Positions 48,450-57,534 of a stretch of DNA of 64,000 nucleotides are shown piece by piece. A model generated the notes under the pieces. That model was not told the origin of the DNA. It saw only the letters and a program-made list of their open reading frames with translations, and searched no databases. A program made the position numbers and the translations under genes. The stretch's first letter is position 1. Each line of letters starts with the position of its first letter. Origin of the DNA: Congeria kusceri (Eukaryota; Mollusca; Bivalvia; Myida; Dreissenidae); NCBI GenBank assembly GCA_027627225.1, contig CM051026.1, forward strand, positions 5,695,915 to 5,759,914. Direction: 5' to 3'.

Positions 48450-51400
48450 CTGCCATGGTGAAATACAACTGCTGAAACCAAGATATATAGCATAAATACA
48501 CATTAAATTACATACAAGAAGTTTTGTGAAATACATAAATTCTGTATGTTTTGATATGGAGAAAAACCCATGTCAGTAATTGAAAACGAGTATTCACCAG
48601 ATATAAAACATGTTTAGTGATTGGCATTAAAGGCATTTCCAACAATCTTGCTGTTGGTCTAGCTCTTTCGCTCTTTAAAGTGTCTGCCTCTCACGCTGTA
48701 GACCTGGGTTCAACCCCTAACATAATTCAATACATTTCAAATTGGCATTAATTCTAATAAACTGTAATGACGGTTATTCGACTGAATACTGTTTCTTTAT
48801 TTGGAAAGCCCTCTGATAATGTCTATGTTCGAAAACTCTTGGTGCGAACGGAGTATACACTGATTATCGATGTACATGATCATTTTCTCCAAAGGCATCA
48901 ACAGCTATTGTATGCAGATAAAAAGTTATTATTTTACCGGTTTCAATGCGTTTATTTTGATCAATAAGATGCCCACAAAGACGATTTCTGCAAAGTTGTA
49001 TTTTATTAACATATTTCTGGACTGCTGCTTTAATATGTAATCCTTATTACACAAGTATTATATCCTAGTATGTAAATTTAATGATGCTGGTTTGTTGACA
49101 AGATTATGAAAGAAGCCTAACCGCAAACGTGTTGATATCAGAGTATTTGTATCTGTTAAATAAAAGCTTAATGAAGAACATAAAAAATACAAACACCTAA
49201 TTTATCCACTTATATCTTCATACAACAGCTGAGAGCTGAGCTACATTTAATATCAGATCAGGACCACGTTTGTTTGTTTGTTTTTTTTTTTTTTTTTTTT
49301 TTGGGGGGGGGGGCGCCATTTAATACACATTTCCTATTGATATTTCTATGGAGCTCACGGAGCAACAAAATATCAAATCTGTACGTGAAATCTATTTGGT
49401 GTGGGTTAGTGTATAATGCAAAATTGATAAACTTAATTTGTCTATGATATATGGGTAGTTAAAATTGACTAGACTGATTCGTGTACATACAAACAAATTC
49501 AGTTAAGTTTTAATTGCCTTAATTTAGCCGTAATGTCTATTTGCAACCACATTTTAATAAATCTTGGTATTCGTTTAATGCGATATCGGAAGGACACATG
49601 ACACTGTACCTCGTCATTATATATGGGTCAATTTAATGCATTTAACATTAACGTTAAACGTCTATATGATTTAAAGTAATGCAGTGTTCAATTTTATTGT
49701 TTATTCAACATAAAACTGACCCAGTACAGATGCACATGCCACGATTTCTCCTACCAGTCTACTTCGACTGCTACTAGGGCAAGCCTAAATTCCAATTAAA
49801 AGTGCTCGTTGGCGCAAAATTGTGGTAAAAAATTCCCCCTTAAACATTCGTCCGTACAGTTAGGCAAAAAAATTAATGGTTGGGTTCCGCTCACATCTCC
49901 GAAAAAAACCGAGGAGGGGAGGTAAAATGTAGTTTTTTTTAACTTTTTTTTTATTGCCGCTTATACACCACACAGTTTAAGTATATTGGGATGCATGTAA
50001 AATGTTTCAACGCATCAAAACAAAGAACTGTATCTTAACTACAAAAAAGGTCATAGAAAAAGATATTTCTGAAAAGAAACTTATAATATAAGCGAAAACT
50101 GCTCTTTTCTGCGAAAATCAGAAAAAACGTTACTGATTGATAGGCCAAAAAAAAGTGTAGGGTCGGCGGAAAAAAATTAGGGGGGAAAGCGGAAACAAAC
50201 ATTTTTTTTTACGCCTAATTGCATCAATATAATTATTGGCCATACATTCAATCCTTCAATAACCTTGGAATGTGGATGGTAGAGAACATTAATAGCATTG
50301 AGAATGAGAATATTGAAATGCAAAGACATTAAGTAGATAGCGAAGTTGTCCTGGGCCCGAATTAATAAATCTTTTTAGTAACGACTTGTTAGTACTTCTA
50401 CAAACCGTTATTTTAGAATTCAAAAGCCTTTTTTTCGTTTATAATTATGTATACATGCGGATGATGACATTTTCAGTTAATAAAGTAATTCAGTCGATGT
50501 ATAGGAATGTTACCTCTGTGTCTATTGCGTGTATTCATCATATTATTTATAATTCATTAATGTAGTACATTTTATTTGACATAAGTAGTTAATATGCGGC
50601 TAAACAGGTTTTATTACTTGTATATCTGCTTAGGAGAATTGATTGTATTGCCGTTGTTTGTGAGAAGTTTGTCTCCGAGGAGGCTGTTTCTGTCGTCTGT
50701 CGGCAACTAACCTAACACAAATTCTGAAGGTTGGGAATGGGCAAAGTAAATTGTAAAGTAAGCTAGGTACGTTACCTTTCGTGGCAGGGGAGTAACCTCG
50801 AGCTCTCCGAATACTTTCTAGTTTATTGATCTTTTTCTTACCAACTATACGTATATAGACCCGAAAATTGGGTCAAAATCAACGATGAACGAATATTCAT
50901 CGTGTATTCAAATTAATAATAATGATCAGACTTTACCGGTATGTCGAACATTGCGGCTGTAAGCAAATTACTTTCACGTGAGTGTATTGGTTGTGATGGC
51001 ACTGGTGGTGGTTGTGTTATTAGCAGTGCGGTAGAACTATTCGATTGGTAGTTCTAGGTGTATTGCGATTACACGATATCCTCGCGCACAAGTGTACATG
51101 TGACAGTTGACGTAACTGGAAACAGGTCCGACGCGGTCTTACGTACAGCAACACCAACATTAAGAGATATTTTAGTACCTTTAGTACACATAGTACAGTA
51201 CGGAATGTGTGTGTGGTGCATTTGTATTGAGTGCTCTGGGTTTCCCTCCGATACGAGACACCTCATCCAGAGGCAACACTGGGTCTTTCAAGTGCTCGGT
51301 GTAAAACACATCGTACGCTGCACCTCGGTTTAGAACGTATCCTGCAAAAGATGATTTGGTAGGTTAGGGTCTAGCAGGGGCTCGAACGTGCGACTCCTGG

Positions 51401-52547
51401 ATTGTGAAGCCAGTATCTTACTTCGTGTGTGTGTCGTTAATACCTTATAATTGTGTCATTGACATAATTTTGTAACAATTTATCTACCCCGGAAAACCCT
51501 TCTGTTAATTACGGCCACTGTGCATTACTATATATTCTTAAACAAGTGCTGTAATGTTGAATGAGCTAAACAAATACTGCATTATATACAAATGTATTCA
51601 TCAATGAATAAAAAACATAGTGTACATGTCTGAATATTTAACATGGCAAAATGTATAACGTGTTTTTGAATGACATCAATAATAACACCGAAGAGAAATC
51701 ATAACAAGGGAGCTCAATCATAACCATGAGATCAATCATATCAAGTGAAATTAATCACAAACAGTGTATCAACCATAAAAGGGGACACATTAATAAAAAA
51801 GGGGAGATCGATTACAACAGCGGAGATCAGTCATTACATGCGATATCAACCATACACGTCATCATACATTATTGGGGAGATCTATCACGGTATAGAACGT
51901 CACTCATACAGGTGTAGATAAATCATACAGGTGTAGATAAATCGTTACAGCGTTAAGTACAATAATGGTGAAAATCAGGGCATGTATAAGTCAAAACGCC
52001 GTCTATACGTTCAGGACCTGGGGATATCTTCATAAGAGGGGTAAAAATCGTAGCAGAAGAGATGAATAAATTACAGGAAGGGGGGTGAATAGTGACAGAG
52101 AAGATAAATCATAACAGGGGAGATACACTAAAAGAGTGGAGATAAATCGTACCAGGGGATGTTCTTCATTGTTAAAGTTTCAGTAGTATGATTAGAAATC
52201 GGCAATAAGCACTCTGATTTTGTATAGCTAACAGGGGCGTAGCTTGGGTTAAAAAATGTATAGGCACAATAGGCGGAGTCTACAAATTGACGATGTAAGC
52301 GATAATTTGGGTCAGGAGTGTTTATACTCGTATGTGGCTACAAAGAACTAACTTTAGCTAAACCAGGAATGTACAAAATAGTTCTAAAATAAAGCGTAAG
52401 TTTCATGACATTCATTTCATATTGACGTAATCGACTCGTTAAACAATGAAGTATCAACACAGCCAAGAAAGATCCCCTCACCCCCATCGACCTTTCTTAT
52501 TTTTATTGCATTTTTGGCATATTTAAAATTTTCATCTCTGGAAAAAA
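48422..52547. repeat. Array copy 5
   Basis: Matches copy 4 at the three shared variant sites. It is the only copy that continues into the right end of the MITE (to 52597), so it marks the original right-hand junction. Confidence 0.95.
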
Positions 52548-52597
52548 TGTATGGGTATAGGCACGTGCCTATAGTGCCTAAACGAAGCTACGCCCCT
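52232..52597. mobile_element. hAT-like MITE, complete only next to copy 5
   Basis: The left end 'caggggcgtagctt' (52232) and right end 'aagctacgcccct' (52585-52597) are inverted repeats of the hAT type. The flanks show 'tagctaa' on both sides (52225-52231 and 52597-52603), a 7-8 bp target duplication as expected for hAT elements. It contains an 18-bp perfect palindrome at 52556-52573. In copies 1-4 the same MITE starts at 35732, 39857, 43981 and 48106, but is cut at the unit junction after ~320 bp. Confidence 0.8.
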
Positions 52598-52777
52598 AGC
52601 TAATACTAGCATTTGTTCTAGGATTGCCAGAATAGTTGCGCGCGCATACGGATGCTTTGACGGGGTTTACATAAACGAGTCCAGGAAGGTGGTACGTTCA
52701 ACTTCACATGGATCCAGTAATTTGCATTTAAATTCGTCTAATAACTAGAATGTGTCTGATTCACATAAGCATTATAC

Positions 52778-52856
52778 ATCTGCAACGTTAGACGTGGTGC
52801 ATATTCTTCGAAGTACGAGCTGTGATGACTCGATAGTAAAGAAACGTTCTGCAATG
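52778..52856 (-). CDS. Exon of the large minus-strand gene, upstream of the array
   Basis: On the minus strand, acceptor 'ccttgtgttgatttcag' and donor 'ttgcagat|gtataa' enclose 79 nt. With one leading base it encodes IAERFFTIESSQLVLRR and ICTTSNVAD, ending in phase 0, which fits the start of the exon at 31857. Composition is clearly coding-like compared with the AT-rich neighbourhood. Another open frame (ALQNVSLLSS...) covers the same bases but would not splice in phase at this donor. Upstream exons were not found before the right edge; the product is unrecognised. Confidence 0.5.
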
Positions 52857-53164
52857 CTGAAATCAACACAAGGGACGTAACTCGCCTGTAACAGACATGT
52901 ATGTATAAACTAGTGACTGGATTGTCTCCCTTTGTGTAGTGAGATTCGTGCATTGACCACATCGTACATTTTGCAAAGAGTGATTAATCTTAATCAGGTT
53001 GATTATGATTAAATGTATGAGGTCATACTTTGTTGCAGCACACAACTCCCGAACTTTGCCACAATATTAAGTTTTCTTTTCAGTTGTAGTAATAGTATTT
53101 GACATAAAATGAATGAATTCATCACTTAAATTGTACATAAATAATCATTACTCCTATATATATC

Positions 53165-53456
53165 TGAGGTCGGTATACACCGACCTCATATAGGTAAGTG
53201 CTATTTTCCTCTGGCAACATTCCGACATGAATTCATGTCGGAAGCTTTTCTAGCTGCAATTTCTATTTTTATCACTCATTGTTCATTTAACAATAATTCA
53301 ACATTAAGTATAAACATTAATTTACCAATTGCATGCCAAAAAGTCAACATAAAAAACAAATTTAGTGCTACTTTTTAAAAGGGGCTAAATTGGCGTGAAT
53401 AAATGAGACTTTTAACGCGAATTTAGTGCTACTTTTTAAAAGGGGCTAAATTCGCT
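53165..53456. repeat. Cluster of palindromes and a 60-bp-spaced direct repeat
   Basis: A 10-bp-stem hairpin (tgaggtcggt ... accgacctca, 53165-53188) is followed by a perfect 24-bp palindrome at 53220-53243 centred on gaattc. Then 'tttagtgctactttttaaaa' plus 'ggggctaaatt' occurs twice (about 53360 and 53421), each flanked by short inverted arms (aatttag/ctaaatt). Probably a degraded MITE cluster. Confidence 0.75.
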
Positions 53457-53459
53457 GGA

Positions 53460-54348
53460 ACGTCTCGTCACCGAATGACCATTTATGTGGTGGAAAATCA
53501 AAATGTCAAATTTTCAAATATATCGCTTAGATATCAAAATAAAATCACCTGGACGTAGATGCAATATATACTGTGTAGAATTCACGTTATTTCATAAAAA
53601 ATATAGCTTGAAAATGATTTTAAATTGGAGTTCAAGATATGGTTACATCAACAGTGTTTTCTCGACAGCCATGATAAAAATAGCTCAGGTGTATTTAACT
53701 ATCCAATCAGAACGCAGATGCTACTCAGCACAGTAAATAAGGATATACGCGTAATTTTACAAGACGTACTATTAGCGGTACTTAAAAATAACGTGACGGA
53801 CTGGTGCTATTAATTAAAAAAAAGAATGAATAATACACATAACAAATGTTTATTGAAACTTAAAACGAAACATTATTTTTAAATATGTATTATATGATAA
53901 AAACTTGATAACATGCAATAAAAATGACGGGAATATTGGCGAGAACATCCAACAGAATGTGTTTCATAAAGTAGGTCCACAGGTACATATAGGGAGAAAT
54001 TTCCACCACATGGGATGTTGACAAATTGTGTTTGCCGATCGTATAGAATGTTAGTGTGTAATGTCAAAGGTATGTCTTCATTTGTTTTAAAAGAAAATAT
54101 TGCTATGACTACGTGTGTTCTCTAATAACGAGCTACACAAAAGTATAACTATACACTGATTACACCCAACAACTTATGCTCCCACATTTTCACGAAAGTT
54201 ATCGAATGTTAAGTCAGTGAAAGAAAACATGTTTTATTACTCAACAATGGATTAAAAAATAATAACTTTTTGACTCAAAGCATTTATAGTTAAAGGAGTG
54301 GGTGGGGATGAGGGGCTTTGGTAACAATTACTGTGACCCCAACTCTTT
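53460..54348. other. AT-rich DNA, no supportable gene
   Basis: Open frames up to 83 codons (53485-53736) are AT-rich and without splice or domain support. Confidence 0.5.
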
Positions 54349-54402
54349 AGGACGACACTTTATGCACGTGTATTAAGCCTGGTTTTCCCAGGACACGCCT
54401 CA
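54349..54402 (+). mobile_element. Solo right end of the foldback MITE family
   Basis: 'ggacgacactttatgcacg' to 'ggttttcccaggacacgcc' matches the right terminal repeat of the element at 3294-3554. The rest of the element is absent. Confidence 0.7.
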
Positions 54403-55780
54403 ATTATATTATAAATGAAAAACAACGCAATTAATTGGAATATTTATCTAGTTGAATGTGATTATTTGGATGGTGTTTATCGTAGATTTGTTTGTTGAAT
54501 TGTCCGCAACCTTACTTTTAAGTTAGTTTTCTTAAGTTTAGTTTTCTTTTTTTGTCCTTCGTAAAGATCTTTGTATAGATGTTGTATCTCTGCAACATCT
54601 TAAATTCAGTATTTAAGTAAACTAAAGTCAGTATTTAATACTACATAATTTCTATATAAAAAATATTGGCAGTACCATGTTGAAGAACCTTTAAGTTATT
54701 TAAATATCTATATACAAAATAAGTATAATCCTCTAGATGTGTTTGTTTTTATGGCAGTAATACAAGAAAAACCTTAAGTTATATTTTTAATACCTGTATT
54801 ATTTATTATTTGTTATAAACCATTTATGAATAATGATATAGAAGTAATATGGAAAGCCATTAAAATTTGTAAGCTTAATTTACGCAAGTACATGCATTAT
54901 ATTGTCTTCTTATTGTAATCTAAGAAGGTGTTTTATATTATACACAAATTATATTGAGTAATTATTGTATGTTTTAAAATGCAAGCCTTATTCTTGGGTA
55001 TTAATACTATTTTCATAGTCGTGCATGTAGATTTTGCATTTTAGTCAGCCCATGACAATAAACGACAATTTTATAGGCCTTTTTTTCAACATGGAACCTG
55101 TTATTTTCATTTAATCTCCAATAGACATTATCAAATTTTCAAGCAGTCCATCAATTAAACAAAATTTCTTAAGTTTGTCTCAGGGAATACACATAAATAA
55201 TAAGTTATTACAGAAATTAACAATATCAACATGGGTGCCGCCATCTTGGATATACATGTAAAATTATAACCTCATTTAGTTATCTATGTATTATTGATAG
55301 ATTACAGCTTTTTATTGTTTTGAAACGAATTGCATCATAAAGACTAAAAGTTTGCCATTTAAATAATACCAAATTGGCATGGTGCACAACATTTTGATGG
55401 GGAAAATCGTGAAATCAATTTTTCGTCAGAAAATGTCTTAGTTTTGCATTCAAATTTTGTGGAAAAAAACCTGATTCACCACAGCTGTAATGTATTAACT
55501 TTTATTATTGATTAGCAAGAATTACTTCAATCAATTTAAAAGTCTCTAAAATCGCTGTAAAAAAACACCCTGCAAATTGATCAGTAACTGTGACAACGTT
55601 TCTGCCCAGCAGTAAACAGTGCCAATAAGCAGTTACCTCCCTTGTGGTTATACATAATTCAAGTTATCAATTCACCACTAAAGTAGTACACCAATATTCA
55701 TCATTTGAATAAGCATGAATATCCTGGTGATACCCAAACTCCACAAAGTCATTAAAAAAGTAAGTGAAAAAGTCTTGAGC
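54403..55780. other. AT-rich DNA, no feature seen
   Basis: Long A/T-rich stretches; no repeat, exon or RNA gene was recognised. Confidence 0.5.
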
Positions 55781-55784
55781 GACT

Positions 55785-55920
55785 GTCACTGTGGAGGATT
55801 GATCCAGGGTCCTCTGGGAGTGTGGCGAACACTAACCCCGTAGCTAAAGAGCTAGCCCCACAGTCTTTTTTAGTCCAACAGCAAGGCTGTTGGAAGTGCC
55901 CTATAGGCCAATCACTAGAC
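55785..55920 (-). mobile_element. Hairpin-plus-tRNA-like SINE (second locus)
   Basis: On the minus strand: 'ctagtgattggcctatag', hairpin 'ccaacagccttgctgttgg', then 'ggctagctctttagct' and B-box-like 'ggatcaatcc'. Same order as 32116-32224, with an ~18-bp insertion after the hairpin. Confidence 0.65.
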
Positions 55921-56367
55921 TATCTTTACCTAAATTAATTTTGTTTCTTCTTTACAGTCATCAAATTGACACTTTGGTCAATTATTGTATATTGCTTGAC
56001 AAGACTGCCTATATAACTGAGAATCAGAGCGAGCCCGGTTCAAATATTACCAGTGCACGGCTTATGGGCTGGTGCTTACTTGGACCACTGCTTTATCGTG
56101 ATATGTAAAATTGAGAAACATTACCATCTAGACAACATCAAAATGTAAGGTTAAAAATTATATTTTTTGTCAGCTAACAATTTATTGTTCCAATTGTAAA
56201 TACAAAGAGCACGACACTCATTCAATAACAAATAATAATTTCTTGAGCAATCTTCATGTGCTTATTAGCTCACTTGAGCACACATTGTTACAGTGACTTT
56301 ACCTGCATTGTATTTTTTTGGCCTTAATGCCATGCAGTGGCAATAGGGATTACAATTTTTATCCAGA

Positions 56368-56622
56368 CTTAAAGCAGCAGTCCAGAAATGTGTAATAGAC
56401 ATTAAATTTTGCAGAAATCATTTCCTATGGACATCTTACAAATCAAAATTCAAAAAACCGCATTGAAATTGATAAAGTAATAGCATTTTTGTAAATTTTT
56501 ATCGTATAGTTACTGTTTGCAATGGCTGGTGAATAAGAAACAGTTTTAAGTCAAGTAAACGTCATTAACGTTCATTAGAAATAATGCCAATTGAAGTGAA
56601 CTATATGGACTGCGGCTTTAAG
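56368..56622. mobile_element. 255-bp MITE with 17-bp terminal inverted repeats
   Basis: The left end 'cttaaagcagcagtcca' and right end 'tggactgcggctttaag' are inverted repeats with one mismatch. The body matches 280-418. A solo right end 'ttctatggactgtggcttta' is at 57274-57293. It directly abuts, and shares its last bases with, the tRNA-bearing element that follows. Confidence 0.82.
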
Positions 56623-57130
56623 GGACTTGTTCACACTGTTTTGCATTTTTTGAAGTATGCCATTAAACGTCTTAACTTTACAAATTTAAGCATCGGAACT
56701 AAAAAGCTCAAGTATATTAACAACCACAGGTTTTAAAAAATAAAGAAAAGAAAAAATTTGTTCCTAACGGGGTTCGAACCTGGAACCTCCGGATTAAAAG
56801 GCTGTCACCTTAACCACTCGGCCATTTTGATTTTTATATTTCATACGGCATTATTTACTTTATGTAAGTGATCCACGTGTTGTAAACGATTTCAACGAAA
56901 ACAACAGAAACCCTCCAAATTATTCAATCGTTTAGCATTTAATACAGACGCTTTATAATTTTATAATTTTTCACTGATGATTATGAATAAATGAAACGGT
57001 ATTTACAGTATATTTCTATGTCCGTAGTGTTATTTCGCTCCCTTGTATACACTGTTCTTTAAGTTTTGGAATCTATGACAAAAAGTTGAAAAAATGTGAA
57101 TTCGTCTATCAGTGAACAGGTCCCTTTAAC
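56618..57130 (-). mobile_element. TIR element carrying an internal tRNA-like sequence (copy 2, complete)
   Basis: Ends 'ttaagggacttgttcac' and, inverted, 'ttaaagggacctgttcac' bound 513 bp. On the minus strand at 56762-56832 is a tRNA-like block: A box 'tggccgagtggttaagg', B box 'ggttcgaacccc'. Only about 3 of 5 T-stem pairs form and the acceptor arms do not pair, so it is not a functional tRNA. Body and order match 7183-7643 and, reversed, 15675-15905. Confidence 0.8.
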
Positions 57131-57400
57131 AAATTTGAACAGTTATGTATGACCAAAATATAAAAGTTTGGAAATCGGCTACATTGAGTAACAGATAAAA
57201 TGAAAAGGTACCCATCATTGTCAGTAGATGATATCATTAAAACTAATGCCAATTTTAGATGTAATGGACTTGATTCTATGGACTGTGGCTTTAACAAACT
57301 TAAACAGTTATGTATGACCAAAATATAAAAGTCTGGAAATCAGCTAGATTGTGTAACTGCTATAATGAAAAGGTATCCATCATTGTCAGTACTCAGGTGA
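57131..57400 (+). repeat. Two-copy direct repeat, ~165-bp period
   Basis: 'acagttatgtatgaccaaaa' occurs at 57139 and 57304, each followed by 'tataaaagt(t/c)tggaaatc' and 'atcattgtcagta'. A solo MITE end lies between them. Confidence 0.75.
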
Positions 57401-57534
57401 GCACTTTTGACCATTATGAAAATCTTATGTGAAACTGAATTTTAACATGGTATTGACACGGATTTGTTGGTTGCAATTCCTGCTTTGTATAGTGGCCATA
57501 TAGGGACCAATAAATGTTGGGTTCTGTTTGAATT

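Larger units (their letters stand above)
31924..52547. repeat. Head-to-tail array of five near-identical 4.12-kb units
   Basis: Unit starts ('tgtgcatagtgaataagg') are at 31924, 36048, 40173, 44297 and 48422, and the last unit stops at 52547, giving lengths of 4124, 4125, 4124, 4125 and 4126 bp. Copies differ by only a handful of substitutions and by T/G-run length. The unit contains an exon scrap, a tRNA-derived SINE, an A/T-run-bounded inverted repeat, a reversed Val-type SINE, a short minisatellite and most of a hAT-like MITE. Both breakpoints share the trinucleotide tgt. No open frame in the unit looks like a conserved gene. Confidence 0.97.

Noticed and set aside
56762..56832. A minus-strand tRNA gene
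   Set aside because: Same reasons: poor acceptor and T-stem pairing, and it sits at a fixed place inside a repeated TIR element.
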